Assembly: GCA_028280715.1 (NCBI GenBank)
Contig: JANQLG010000025.1
Location: 149,553 to 213,552 of the forward strand
Length of the DNA stretch: 64,000 nt
DNA from: Spongiibacteraceae bacterium
GTDB taxonomy: Bacteria > Pseudomonadota > Gammaproteobacteria > Pseudomonadales > Dasaniaceae
Direction of reading: 5' to 3'
Positions 46,249-54,791 of this stretch are shown here, piece by piece. The first letter of the stretch is position 1; each line of letters begins with the position of its first letter. Position numbers and translations under genes: made by a program. The notes under the pieces were generated by a model. That model had not been told where the DNA came from. It saw only the letters and a program-made list of their open reading frames with translations, and searched no databases.

Positions 46249-47373
46249 ATGGCAGATGAAGCATCTATTGTAGATACGGGGAATAATACTCAAAGTTATC
46301 AATCTCCAGTTGAACAACGTTTATTGGAAACTCTGGTGCCGGTTAACGCTCTGACGGTTGATCATCTGAATACACTGCTTCGCGATTGTTCAGTAGAAAT
46401 TGTTTTAAGCGGACAACCATTGTTTGAATGCGGCGATTACGATAATAAACATGTCTATTTATTAAGTGGCGAAGTCAAACTTACTAATAATGATGGTGAA
46501 GAAACTGCGGTTATGGCAGAAAATCCTGAAGCAAGATATCCACTAGCGCATCATCAACCGCGAAGAAATAGTGCAATTGCAGTAACCGACTGCAGTCTTA
46601 TTCGTTTTGATAGTGATAAGCTGGATAGCATGCTGGCCTGGGACCAAGCGTCAAACTACATTATGTTGGATATCGCCTCGCAAAGAGATTTGGATGAGGA
46701 TGCTGACTGGATGTTGACCCTTTTGAAATCCAATTTATTTTATAAAGTTCCGCCAATGAATATTCGCGATATTTTGAATAAATTTACTCCCGAGTATTTT
46801 GTCACCGGTGATACAGTGATTCGGCAAGGGGAGCTAGGTGAATGCTGTTATTACATTAAAGAAGGCATCGCGGGTGTTTATCAGTCAGTAGATGATAAGT
46901 CTTCGCCGGCTTTGGTGGCAGAGTTAGGTGTAGGGCGCTGCTTCGGTGAAGATGCCTTAGTCAATGAAACAGTGAGAAATGCAACAATAGAAATGCATTC
47001 TAATGGCGTGTTAATGAAGTTGAATAAACAAGATTTTTTCCTGTTACTTAAGCCTCCGGCTGTTGATCATATCAGCTTTGTTGATGCAGTTTCATCTGAG
47101 CAAGAAGATTGTGTATGGATTGATGTGCGTACTCAAGATGAGTTTGAAAAGGGCCATAAACAAGACGCAATCAATATGCCGTTGAATTTATTAAAGCTTA
47201 AATCAAGAATGTTAAACAAGGATCAGCGGCACATAGTCTATTGCAATAGTGGTCGACGAAGTGATGCTGCAGCGTATCTATTAGGGCAAGAGGGATTTAA
47301 GATCGCTAGCTTAAGTAATGGGGTTGCTGGTTGTTCTATCTATGAACAGCAACAATTTGAAACTCATGCGTGA
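46249..47373 (+). CDS. Cyclic-nucleotide-binding and rhodanese domain protein
   Basis: A 374-residue soluble protein with two cNMP-binding-like domains and a rhodanese domain. The first cNMP domain (about 35-150) is degenerate. The second (about 160-275) has Gly-Asp-x-Val-Ile-Arg-Gln-Gly-Glu-Leu-Gly-Glu and a Phe-Gly-Glu-Asp-Ala-Leu phosphate cassette. The C-terminal rhodanese domain (about 280-370) has Cys332 in Tyr-Cys-Asn-Ser-Gly-Arg-Arg-Ser as the putative sulfur-carrying residue. There is no HTH, so it is not a Crp-type regulator. It is convergent with the protein kinase gene, 24 bases between ends. Confidence 0.87.
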   Translation: MADEASIVDTGNNTQSYQSPVEQRLLETLVPVNALTVDHLNTLLRDCSVEIVLSGQPLFECGDYDNKHVYLLSGEVKLTNNDGEETAVMAENPEARYPLAHHQPRRNSAIAVTDCSLIRFDSDKLDSMLAWDQASNYIMLDIASQRDLDEDADWMLTLLKSNLFYKVPPMNIRDILNKFTPEYFVTGDTVIRQGELGECCYYIKEGIAGVYQSVDDKSSPALVAELGVGRCFGEDALVNETVRNATIEMHSNGVLMKLNKQDFFLLLKPPAVDHISFVDAVSSEQEDCVWIDVRTQDEFEKGHKQDAINMPLNLLKLKSRMLNKDQRHIVYCNSGRRSDAAAYLLGQEGFKIASLSNGVAGCSIYEQQQFETHA

Positions 47374-47397
47374 CAAAAAATTGTTTATTGGCGGTTT

Positions 47398-49662
47398 TTA
47401 TAAATCAATAACTAAACGAAAACCGATAGTTTTATCGCCTTTATCAGCCTCGACTACTTTAATAGCGTCAGGCTGAATATTTTTCTCTGTGTCACTATGC
47501 GAACCACCAGCAACAGCAGCTTTTATGCAGGTGTTGCCATTTTTTTGTTGGCACTCTGCGAGCCACTCAGCGACATTTCCTGCGCTGTCATAAACGCCGT
47601 AAGCATTAGCTTCATAACTGCCGACGGGTGCAGTTGTTGAACCAAACACTCTACTGTATTTACTTCTACATCCCCTGCGGCAGTTTGCTTTGCCATCGGC
47701 AGATGAATTTCCCCACCAATGATTATTACTGCTACCACCGGCTGCTGCGAATTGCCATTCCTCTTTTGAAGGTAGGCGATAGGGATAGCCTGTTTCTTGA
47801 CTTAACCATTCGGCATAGGCTTTTGCATCATGATAACTGACATCAATGACCGGACGGCGTTTTTTCCCCCAGCCAAAATCTTGTGGTTCGCTACGATTAG
47901 TTAAAACGACAAATTTTTGGTAATCGTCAAAAGTGATTTCATATTGGCTGATCGCTAATGGGTAGTCATTTTTGAGAATCTGTTGACTGGCGGTAGTGAC
48001 TTCTGCCTGAGGTAACACCACCATTTTAGGACCTTCGCTGCCATCGGCTAGCTGGTCGTTGAATATTGTTCCGGCAGCATACTGTTTTCTCTCATTTAAT
48101 AACGTAATAGTGCGTTTTACCGCTGCATCTTTAATTCGGAGCCAAAATGTTTTGGCGATGTAGCCCTTTGCTGAAATTTCAATATGATAATTCCCTTCAG
48201 CTAATAGCATGCCTTGAGTGTAGCGAGGTTTGATATTAAGAATGCGTATTGCTGCTCCGGGTGGGTTGGTATCAATTGTTAAGGCGTATTCTTGAGGTTT
48301 TTCAGCCTGCTTTTCAGAAGATTTTGCAGTTAGTTCTGATTGTTCTTTGTTTACAGTGATAACGTTTGTAGTGTTTGCGTTTGATGGAGTATCTGGCGTG
48401 AGTGTTTCAGCGGTAGGGATATTTTTCGTCACTAAAGTATTTGAGTTGTTCGGCTGGCTGATTTCAACATATGCGTCGCGAAGTGTTTCCGGATGTTGTT
48501 CGTCCATATAGACAAATGCCAACACTACTGCAGTCAAAATGGCTAGAGGGATATAAATTCTGCGCTTGGAATAGCCAATAACTGATTGTTCGACAGTATC
48601 TTGAAATAGAGCCATGTCGTCATAATCACTGGTATCGCCTTCTATTACGTCTTCCAATACATCTTCACTCAGAATAAATTTATCAATATCGTCCAAGTGT
48701 TTACGGCTGAGCTGAGGTGTGTTGGGAGAAAAGTTAATGCGAGTCAGTAACAGGCGTTGAACTGACAGCTTTATGGCAGAAGCCAGAGTAGAGAATAACG
48801 CGCCGGCCAGGCCAATTAAATGCACTGTAGCCGAACGAGTTGTAGTCACGTTTTTTACGCTATTGTTGGCAAGTGATCTTTCCAGTTCTTCAAGCGCTTC
48901 TATGACTTCTTTTCCAGTCTGATAGCGATTGCTGGATTTTTTCGCCATCATCTTCTCAATGATAGGCTGAAAGGCCCGATGTTCAGATAGCAGCTTAGGT
49001 AAAGGGGAGGTCATATGGTTGACCGCGACTGCGACAGCATCATCACCCGTGAAGGGTACATGCCCGCTTAGCATTTCAAAAAATACTGCACCGAGGCTGT
49101 AAATATCGGCACGACCATCAAGGGATTTGCCCTGTGCCTGTTCCGGGCTCATGTAGTGTGGTGTACCCAGTACTGCACCCACGTTAGTCATTTTGATGTT
49201 GCCCTTTAGCGCTTTAGCAATACCAAAGTCGCAGAGTACTGCAGAACCATCTTCCCGGAACAAGATGTTGTCGGGTTTTATATCGCGATGGATGTAACCT
49301 CGCTTGTGGGCATAATCTAATGCAGATGCCATCTCTTTAATGATTTGAGTGGCTTCTTCATTGGTAACGCCTTCGTCCAGACGGTCCTGTAGCGGAGCGC
49401 CCGGCAAATAGTCCATAGCAATATAATTGTAGTGTTTGTAGCTACCGACATCGTAAATAGAGACGATATTGGGGTGTGATAACTGGCCGACAATCTTGGC
49501 TTCTCGGTAAAAGCGGCTACCAAAGCTGGGGTCAACGCTAAGCTTGGGAGACATAACCTTGATGGCTACTTCTCGATCCACGCTTTTCTGGATGGCCAAA
49601 TAGACCGTTGACATGCCTCCCTGGCGAATTTTTCGCAGTATCTTATAACCGGGAATAGCCAT
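47398..49662 (-). CDS. Membrane Ser/Thr protein kinase with PEGA and SUMF1 domains
   Basis: A 754-residue protein kinase fusion. The kinase domain (about 6-265) has Val-Ala-Ile-Lys, His-Arg-Asp-Ile-Lys-Pro-Asp-Asn and Asp-Phe-Gly-Ile-Ala-Lys, so it should be active. The glycine loop reads Arg-Gln-Gly-Gly-Met-Ser, with Arg where the first Gly is usual. A single membrane segment lies near residue 374. Outside it are a PEGA-like domain (about 455-520) with Thr-Asn-Pro-Pro-Gly-Ala and a SUMF1/formylglycine-type domain (about 545-754) with Tyr-Arg-Leu-Pro-Ser-Glu-Glu-Glu-Trp. The extracytoplasmic part may be a sensor. It is divergent from the double-FHA gene, a possible phospho-partner. Confidence 0.93.
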   Translation of the reverse strand: MAIPGYKILRKIRQGGMSTVYLAIQKSVDREVAIKVMSPKLSVDPSFGSRFYREAKIVGQLSHPNIVSIYDVGSYKHYNYIAMDYLPGAPLQDRLDEGVTNEEATQIIKEMASALDYAHKRGYIHRDIKPDNILFREDGSAVLCDFGIAKALKGNIKMTNVGAVLGTPHYMSPEQAQGKSLDGRADIYSLGAVFFEMLSGHVPFTGDDAVAVAVNHMTSPLPKLLSEHRAFQPIIEKMMAKKSSNRYQTGKEVIEALEELERSLANNSVKNVTTTRSATVHLIGLAGALFSTLASAIKLSVQRLLLTRINFSPNTPQLSRKHLDDIDKFILSEDVLEDVIEGDTSDYDDMALFQDTVEQSVIGYSKRRIYIPLAILTAVVLAFVYMDEQHPETLRDAYVEISQPNNSNTLVTKNIPTAETLTPDTPSNANTTNVITVNKEQSELTAKSSEKQAEKPQEYALTIDTNPPGAAIRILNIKPRYTQGMLLAEGNYHIEISAKGYIAKTFWLRIKDAAVKRTITLLNERKQYAAGTIFNDQLADGSEGPKMVVLPQAEVTTASQQILKNDYPLAISQYEITFDDYQKFVVLTNRSEPQDFGWGKKRRPVIDVSYHDAKAYAEWLSQETGYPYRLPSKEEWQFAAAGGSSNNHWWGNSSADGKANCRRGCRSKYSRVFGSTTAPVGSYEANAYGVYDSAGNVAEWLAECQQKNGNTCIKAAVAGGSHSDTEKNIQPDAIKVVEADKGDKTIGFRLVIDL

Positions 49663-49713
49663 GATTAGCCTCTACACTGGGGTCGGGCCAGGGAAAGCTT
49701 CACAGAGACAGTC

Positions 49714-49890
49714 ATGAATGTGAATAGTGGGCTAATTATCCGCCCTCCAGAAAATAACATGGCTATTACTGGCTTTATAAAAGTTAAAAAAGGTCTATTT
49801 TTAAATAGCTTAGTACAGATTTCTGTCATGCTGTGTGAACTGGAACAAGGTTTGCCGCTTGCGCCAGCCGAGTTGCGAATTAAACACTAG
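49714..49890 (+). CDS. Possible 58-residue small ORF in the kinase/FHA gap
   Basis: An uninterrupted frame of 58 codons from ATG 49714 to TAG 49890 lies in the 368-base gap between the divergent kinase and FHA genes. The translated tail (Leu-Cys-Glu-Leu-Glu-Gln-Gly-Leu-Pro-Leu-Ala-Pro-Ala-Glu-Leu) looks protein-like. There is only a weak AGAGA upstream and no family was recognised. It may be a chance frame; the rest of the gap (49891-50030) holds the presumed promoter of the FHA gene. Confidence 0.22.
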   Translation: MNVNSGLIIRPPENNMAITGFIKVKKGLFLNSLVQISVMLCELEQGLPLAPAELRIKH

Positions 49891-50030
49891 ACTGAAGGCT
49901 TGAGGGCATTTATAAACCGGCAGTTGAGAAGCACAAGTTACTAATATAGATCGACTTAAGCTTTCGTCTAGTTAGTAAACACTATAAGACGTTTTTGTGA
50001 ATCGCGGTTAATTGGGGGAACCGTAGCAAT

Positions 50031-50936
50031 ATGTACAAGCTGCAATTCAAAGATAATCCTGAGAAAAGCATTTGGTTGGTTGGCGACAAGGTGACCTTGG
50101 GCAAAGCCAAAAGCAATACGTTGGTACTTGATAGTTTAGGTATTGACGATTTTCACGCATCGATTGAAATCAATCACAACCGCTTGATTTTAAAGAGTAA
50201 GGGAGGCACATGCAGTGTTAACGATCTCCCCGTTGATAGTGAGCATGAATTACTTGCCAATGACGAATTGAGAATTGGTAAGGATAGAATGTTGATTATT
50301 GACCCGAAGGAGCGGTTGTCAGAGCCATCTATTCAGAATAGTGATGATGCTGATGGGGGAGCGGAAGCCCAGTGGCAGCTACTACCTGAACATAAGCAGT
50401 TGTCGGATAGAGACTTCTCCATAGTGGGAACCATGGTTTTAGGCCGTGCTAAAGATTGTGATTTTTCGATACCCTACAAAATGCTTTCCCGAGAGCATGT
50501 GCAATTCTGGACTCAGGATGGTGACTTGTACCTAAAAGATTTGGGTTCATCCAACGGCTGTTTTGTTAATGGAGAGCGAGTTGACGAAGCACAATTACAT
50601 CACGGAGATAAGATTTCTTTTGCAAAATTAGGTTTTACTATTAATAAGCTGGGCGAGGAAGGAAGCGTATCGTCAGAACCCCAGGAAGAGACAAAAGAAG
50701 AGCTGAATAAAACTATCATTCGTCCAGCCATAAATCTGGAATCAGTAGGCGATTTAGAGTCCCTGGTATTGGAAGAGGCCAGTGATAATAGCGATATTTC
50801 GCTTGAGAATGCTGAAAACAACACTAAGTCCAGTCCGGAAAACTCAGCAAAGAGTGGTGGCTCAAAAGCAGCTATTGCTTTAGGTGTTGGTGCAGTAATT
50901 TTATTTTTAACCTATTGGCTTGTTACACAAAATTAA
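50031..50936 (+). CDS. Tail-anchored protein with two FHA domains
   Basis: A 301-residue protein. FHA domain 1 (about 15-90) is divergent. FHA domain 2 (about 130-205) has the conserved Gly-Arg-Ala-x-x-Cys, Ser-Arg-Glu-His-Val and Leu-Gly-Ser-Ser-Asn-Gly-Cys-Phe-Val-Asn-Gly motifs that bind phosphothreonine. An acidic linker follows, then a single C-terminal membrane segment (about 281-299) with two to three residues after it. The FHA part should face the cytoplasm. Next to a divergent membrane Ser/Thr kinase, a reader role for its phosphorylation is likely but inferred. creA follows after 32 bases. Confidence 0.88.
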   Translation: MYKLQFKDNPEKSIWLVGDKVTLGKAKSNTLVLDSLGIDDFHASIEINHNRLILKSKGGTCSVNDLPVDSEHELLANDELRIGKDRMLIIDPKERLSEPSIQNSDDADGGAEAQWQLLPEHKQLSDRDFSIVGTMVLGRAKDCDFSIPYKMLSREHVQFWTQDGDLYLKDLGSSNGCFVNGERVDEAQLHHGDKISFAKLGFTINKLGEEGSVSSEPQEETKEELNKTIIRPAINLESVGDLESLVLEEASDNSDISLENAENNTKSSPENSAKSGGSKAAIALGVGAVILFLTYWLVTQN

Positions 50937-50968
50937 TTGATCAGACTTATTAAACGAAGGGAGCTTTA

Positions 50969-51442
50969 ATGTTGGCAAGGTACTTGGTCTATGCGGTTAG
51001 TCTGCTTTTGATCTCCTTTGCTGTGAATGCCGAACAGATAGGCAGCGTACGTACTATTTTTAATTTAGTGGGAGGCGCCACTGACAGAGTGGTGGTCGAG
51101 GTCTTTGATGATCCTGTTATTCCAGGTGTTGCCTGTTATCTGAGTTGGGCTGCAAAGGGAGGAATCAGCAGTTCACTGGGGCTGGATGAAGATGCTGCAG
51201 ATGTAGCTATCGACTGCAGTCAAACAGGTATTATCGTATTGCCTGAACAGGTTGAAAATGGTCAGCGTGATGGCGAGGAAGTTTTTAAGAAAAATGAAGC
51301 GACAGTATTTAAGTCGCTGCAGGTTTTGCGTTTTTACGATGTCAAACGCAACACCCTCGTGTATTTAAGTTATACCAACAAATTGGTGAATGGAGAAATA
51401 AAAAATAATATCTCCACCGTGCCAGTCAGAGAGTGGCCCTAA
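50969..51442 (+). CDS. creA: CreA family protein
   Basis: A 157-residue secreted protein with a signal peptide ending Val-Asn-Ala-Glu near residue 22. The mature part matches CreA: Ile-Gly-Ser-Val, Asp-x-Val-Val-Val-Glu-x-Phe-Asp-Asp-Pro, Gly-Val-Ala-Cys-Tyr-Leu-Ser, Gly-Leu-x-Glu-Asp and a late Tyr-Asp-Val-Lys-Arg-Asn-Thr-Leu-Val-Tyr-Leu-Ser-Tyr. Two Cys could form a disulfide. Function is unknown despite the name, and the creBCD regulon genes are not here. It is the second gene after the FHA protein. Confidence 0.92.
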   Translation: MLARYLVYAVSLLLISFAVNAEQIGSVRTIFNLVGGATDRVVVEVFDDPVIPGVACYLSWAAKGGISSSLGLDEDAADVAIDCSQTGIIVLPEQVENGQRDGEEVFKKNEATVFKSLQVLRFYDVKRNTLVYLSYTNKLVNGEIKNNISTVPVREWP

Positions 51443-51549
51443 GCTAACCAAGTAGCCATCAATTCAATAAAGCTGCCACAGGGCAAACGGTCTTTCACTA
51501 CCATCTCCATTTAATTCCCAGGTATTCTGGACAGGAGAATTCTATTCAT

Positions 51550-51627
51550 GTGAAAAAAAGAGGAGATGATCGTCAGCTTGAAGCATTAGCTGCAGCGCTA
51601 AATCATAAGCTGAGCGCAAGTTTTTGA
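51550..51627 (+). CDS. Possible 25-residue ORF or gene remnant
   Basis: A GTG-initiated frame of 25 codons ends in TGA within the 311-base gap between creA and the MarR gene. The translation (Arg-Gln-Leu-Glu-Ala-Leu-Ala-Ala-Ala-Leu-Asn-His-Lys-Leu) looks like a helix of a real protein. GGAG lies twelve bases upstream, rather far. It could be a relic of a lost gene's end or a chance frame. Confidence 0.2.
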   Translation: MKKRGDDRQLEALAAALNHKLSASF

Positions 51628-51642
51628 AGTAGACAGGCTAGC

Positions 51643-51687
51643 GCTGAAAATAGTGAGGAGGGATCTTTTACCCTCACTATTTTCAGC
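51643..51687. terminator. 15-bp perfect inverted repeat between convergent genes
   Basis: GCTGAAAATAGTGAG and its exact complement CTCACTATTTTCAGC flank a 15-base loop. It sits between creA (+) and the MarR gene (-). The stem is strong enough to end transcription from both sides, though no T-run follows. Confidence 0.65.
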
Positions 51688-51753
51688 CCTATGTTGTTAG
51701 CGGTAATGTAACAAACCAATGACAATGTAACAGACCAATGTAGCAATAGTCTG

Positions 51754-52221
51754 TTAGCGGTTACCAAGTCGTAGTGCGTCTACTGAATTTCTGAGAGTTT
51801 TTTCCAGGTCTTCAATACCCTCAGAACCCAGTGCTTCAGAGTATTCCTGCAAAATTTCATCGACAATTTCCATATTGTCTTTAACCAGCTTGGTGCCTAT
51901 TTCCGTTAACTCAATAATTTTGGCACGTTTGTCTGATTGGTCTATATGGCGCTTTACGTAACCCTCACGTTCCATTTCCTTGACTAGTTTGCCCATGGCT
52001 TGCTGGGTAATACCGGCGCGGTCAGCCAATTCAGTTAACCTGACTGATTCGAAACCCATGTTGCGAAACAGCGATGAATGGGAGCGTCTAATCTGAGTGT
52101 GGCCACGCTCATGGCATTTTTCGATTGCCTTCCGTTCAAAATCCCTAGCCAATTCAATGAGTAAGCTGCTTAAATTGTCAGTCAGTTTGTATGTCATATC
52201 AATGTTGGTTATGGAGTTCAT
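51754..52221 (-). CDS. MarR family transcriptional regulator
   Basis: A 155-residue winged-helix regulator. The recognition region Leu-Thr-Glu-Leu-Ala-Asp-Arg-Ala-Gly-Ile-Thr-Gln-Gln-Ala-Met-Gly (about 60-75) and the wing Asp-Gln-Ser-Asp-Lys-Arg-Ala-Lys (about 96-103) are clear. Long helices at both ends form the dimer. A near-perfect palindrome lies 32-57 bases upstream of its start, a probable autoregulatory operator. No obvious target gene adjoins it; murI is the next gene upstream on the same strand, 242 bases away. Confidence 0.92.
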   Translation of the reverse strand: MNSITNIDMTYKLTDNLSSLLIELARDFERKAIEKCHERGHTQIRRSHSSLFRNMGFESVRLTELADRAGITQQAMGKLVKEMEREGYVKRHIDQSDKRAKIIELTEIGTKLVKDNMEIVDEILQEYSEALGSEGIEDLEKTLRNSVDALRLGNR

Positions 52222-52252
52222 CCCTTAGTCTCTTGATGTTATAGGTATTTAT

Positions 52253-52278
52253 ACGTATTTGCTTGATACGTGCGCACG
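52253..52278. promoter_or_regulatory. Candidate MarR operator
   Basis: Two overlapping dyads: ACGTAT, seven bases, ATACGT, and the perfect palindrome CGTGCGCACG. Position just upstream of the MarR gene fits autoregulation. Assignment is by position and symmetry only. Confidence 0.4.
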
Positions 52279-52463
52279 ATAGAGGCCAAATCGTGAAATG
52301 TCTAGTGTTTTTTTCATTAAAATGTCAGATATGATAACTAGGTAACTATTTGAAAAACTTAAAGTTATTTCTGGGGGTAGAAAGAGGTTATGTAGTGGCT
52401 TTTGGCTTGGGGAAAATAACCCCTCTGAGCGTCCATTTGACCAATGAAAACGCTTACACATCA

Positions 52464-53312
52464 CTATTTGGTAGTGATTGGCCATTTCTTAGAACTTTTG
52501 AAACCATAGCCTCTTAGATTGGTTGTTAGCCGAGTGGAAACTTTATCCAAGTCGGTGAAAAATGCGTTTTCACTAGGGAGGCTTATCGGGACATTAGATA
52601 GCTCGGACAGTACATGTTGTACTCGTCTAGCTATCGCTTCGCCAGAATCTACCCAGTGGATAACATGAGGTAATTGACGTGCTAATTCGTCTTTTAGTAA
52701 GGGGAAATGGGTACAAGCAAGTACTACAGTATCGATCTGATCACTCAATGGGTGTTCAATAAATGGTGCGAGAGAATGATTCAGATTGGTATGGCTCAAT
52801 AAAAATTCAGCTAATTTTTTTTCCGCCTGTAGTACGAGCTCAGAGCTGCCAATTTTTACAACTGTGCAATCGCTGGCAAATTCCTTAATAAGATCATCCG
52901 TATAATCCCGCTGAATGGTGCCGGGTGTTGCCAGCAAACCTATGACCTTAGTCTGGCTTAACTGGGCCGCTGGTTTGATAGCCGGTACTACGCCAACGAT
53001 TGGTGTTGAGAGATTTTGTCTTAGTCGTGGTAGAGCCAGGGTGCTGGCTGAATTACAACCTATCACGATGACATCCGGTTTTAATTGTTTATCCGCAGCC
53101 GAAATCAATGAACTAGTTCGGTCTACCAATTCATCATTCGAGAGTAAACCATAGGGAAATAGCGCATTATCGGCCAAATAATTGATAGCGACATCAGGCA
53201 GTATGTGGCGAATATGTTTAACAATACTCAAGCCACCGACACCCGAGTCAAATACCAAGATACTGTATTCAGATGCGCTACGTTGAGAAGTACTAGGTTG
53301 AGAATGATCCAT
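52464..53312 (-). CDS. murI: Glutamate racemase
   Basis: A 282-residue racemase that makes D-glutamate for peptidoglycan. The first catalytic Cys is in Ile-Gly-Cys-Asn-Ser-Ala-Ser-Thr and the second in Ala-Cys-Thr-His-Phe-Pro-Leu-Leu; Phe-Asp-Ser-Gly-Val-Gly-Gly-Leu-Ser starts the fold. The frame is open to 53447, but the extra 45 residues are Asn-rich and unlike the family, and ATG 53312 is the only internal Met near the expected start. The upstream region lacks a clear ribosome-binding site, so the start is uncertain. It is divergent from xthA. Confidence 0.92.
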   Translation of the reverse strand: MDHSQPSTSQRSASEYSILVFDSGVGGLSIVKHIRHILPDVAINYLADNALFPYGLLSNDELVDRTSSLISAADKQLKPDVIVIGCNSASTLALPRLRQNLSTPIVGVVPAIKPAAQLSQTKVIGLLATPGTIQRDYTDDLIKEFASDCTVVKIGSSELVLQAEKKLAEFLLSHTNLNHSLAPFIEHPLSDQIDTVVLACTHFPLLKDELARQLPHVIHWVDSGEAIARRVQHVLSELSNVPISLPSENAFFTDLDKVSTRLTTNLRGYGFKSSKKWPITTK

Positions 53313-53524
53313 TAAAGGGAACGTTTCGTTAGCTTGGTTGTTAATTGTCTTGTTTGCTAGTTGCTTATTGCCTTGGTTGAAAGCAGCGATGATGTTATTC
53401 GTTGTTATGAAACTGTAGTATAGGCGCCTTTTACTGTTCAGAGCCACCTAGTTTATAACTTGGCGCTGGCATAACCTAAACGCATAGTCTCAATCCAAAC
53501 TCATAACTTCAATATAGGATCATG

Positions 53525-54298
53525 ATGAAAGTAATTACGGTCAATACCAATGGCATTCGCGCAGCGGCTCGAAAAGGCTTTTTTGATTGGTTGAAAAAGC
53601 AAAATGCCGATGTGGTATGTATCCAGGAAACTAAGGCACAAATAGATCAACTAAGTGATCCGGTCTTTTCCCCTGAAGGTTACCATTGTTATTACTTTGA
53701 TGCGGAGCGAAAGGGTTATAGTGGCACGGCGCTTTTTTGCAAGAAAGAGCCTAAAAAAATTACCCGGGGGCTTGGCTGGACGTTGGCCGATACCGAAGGG
53801 CGTTATATCCAAGCTGATTTTGATGGTGTCAGTGTGGCCTCTATCTATTTCCCGTCGGGTTCCAGTAGTGAGGAGGCTCAAGCTCGCAAGGATGTGTTTC
53901 TGGAAAATATTTTTGACCACTTTAAAGTGATGCGTCGCAAACGCAGGGAGTTCATATTTTGTGCGGACTGGAATATCTGCCACAAAGAGATTGACTTAAA
54001 AAACTGGAAAGCCAATCAGAAAAACTCTGGATTCCTGCCTCACGAGCGCGCTTGGTTGGATGTGCTGTTTGATGAAGTGGGTTATGTGGACGCCTTCAGA
54101 CAAATTAATACTGAGGCGGATCAATACACCTGGTGGTCAAATCGTGGTCAGGCTTGGGCTAAGAATGTGGGATGGCGTCTTGATTACCACGTAATTACTC
54201 CGGGCCTGGTGGACAAAATACAGTCGGCTTCCATCTATAAGGACGAACGTTTTTCTGATCATGCGCCGTTCATTATGGAATACGACATCGATTATTAA
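53525..54298 (+). CDS. xthA: Exodeoxyribonuclease III
   Basis: A 257-residue AP endonuclease/3'-5' exonuclease for base excision repair. Visible residues are Asn in Asn-Thr-Asn-Gly-Ile-Arg-Ala, the metal-binding Glu in Gln-Glu-Thr-Lys, the Cys-Ala-Asp-Trp-Asn active-site strand, Arg-Leu-Asp-Tyr, and the final Ser-Asp-His-Ala-Pro. Two ATGs stand in tandem; AGGA is better spaced for the second (53525). It is closer to the ExoA type than to E. coli XthA in length. Confidence 0.94.
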   Translation: MKVITVNTNGIRAAARKGFFDWLKKQNADVVCIQETKAQIDQLSDPVFSPEGYHCYYFDAERKGYSGTALFCKKEPKKITRGLGWTLADTEGRYIQADFDGVSVASIYFPSGSSSEEAQARKDVFLENIFDHFKVMRRKRREFIFCADWNICHKEIDLKNWKANQKNSGFLPHERAWLDVLFDEVGYVDAFRQINTEADQYTWWSNRGQAWAKNVGWRLDYHVITPGLVDKIQSASIYKDERFSDHAPFIMEYDIDY

Positions 54299-54413
54299 GG
54301 CTTATAGTAAAGGTTTAGTTAGACAGATAGACTGAGTCTTGCGAGAGATAGGCAATCCAGTTACAGTACGTCGCGTTTTACGACAGTTATCGATTTTAAT
54401 AAAGGTTATCTCA

Positions 54414-54746
54414 ATGAATTTCATATCTTCGGCTTATGCCCAAACTGGCGCGCAACAGCCGCCTCCTGGTGGAGATTTTATTCCGCTGCTTATGATGGTT
54501 GCGATGTTTGTGTTTTTCTATTTCATTGCCATTCGTCCTCAGCGTAAACGTCAGAAGGAACATCAGGAATTGGTCAATAATCTGGCTAAAGGTGATGAGG
54601 TAATTACCAGCAGCGGAATTTTGGGCAAAGTTAATAAACTGGATGACCACTACGTTGTTCTGCAAGTGGCCGACAGCGTTGAGCTGAAATTCCAAAAAGT
54701 TGCTGTTCACGCAGTACTTCCTAAAGGCACTATCAAAGCTATTTAG
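54414..54746 (+). CDS. yajC: Preprotein translocase auxiliary subunit YajC
   Basis: A 110-residue membrane protein. It has the short N-terminus with Ala-Tyr-Ala-Gln, a Pro-rich stretch, one membrane segment (about 24-42) ending Phe-Tyr-Phe-Ile-Ala-Ile-Arg-Pro-Gln-Arg-Lys, and the YajC core Gly-Asp-Glu-Val-Ile-Thr-Ser-Ser-Gly-Ile-Leu-Gly. AAAGG lies eight bases before ATG 54414; a longer frame from 54339 has no support. YajC normally sits in a tgt-yajC-secD-secF operon, but here it stands alone between xthA and a PLP-enzyme gene, so it may be a second copy. Confidence 0.93.
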   Translation: MNFISSAYAQTGAQQPPPGGDFIPLLMMVAMFVFFYFIAIRPQRKRQKEHQELVNNLAKGDEVITSSGILGKVNKLDDHYVVLQVADSVELKFQKVAVHAVLPKGTIKAI

Positions 54747-54747
54747 T

Positions 54748-54785
54748 AAGGCCATCTAGAAAGGCCATCCAGTCAGCCATCTAAA
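54748..54785 (+). repeat. Three tandem 12-13 bp repeats after yajC
   Basis: AAGGCCATCTAG, AAAGGCCATCCAG and TCAGCCATCTAAA follow each other directly after the yajC stop. They are imperfect copies of a GGCCATCYAG unit in non-coding DNA. Confidence 0.75.
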
Positions 54786-54791
54786 AACTGT

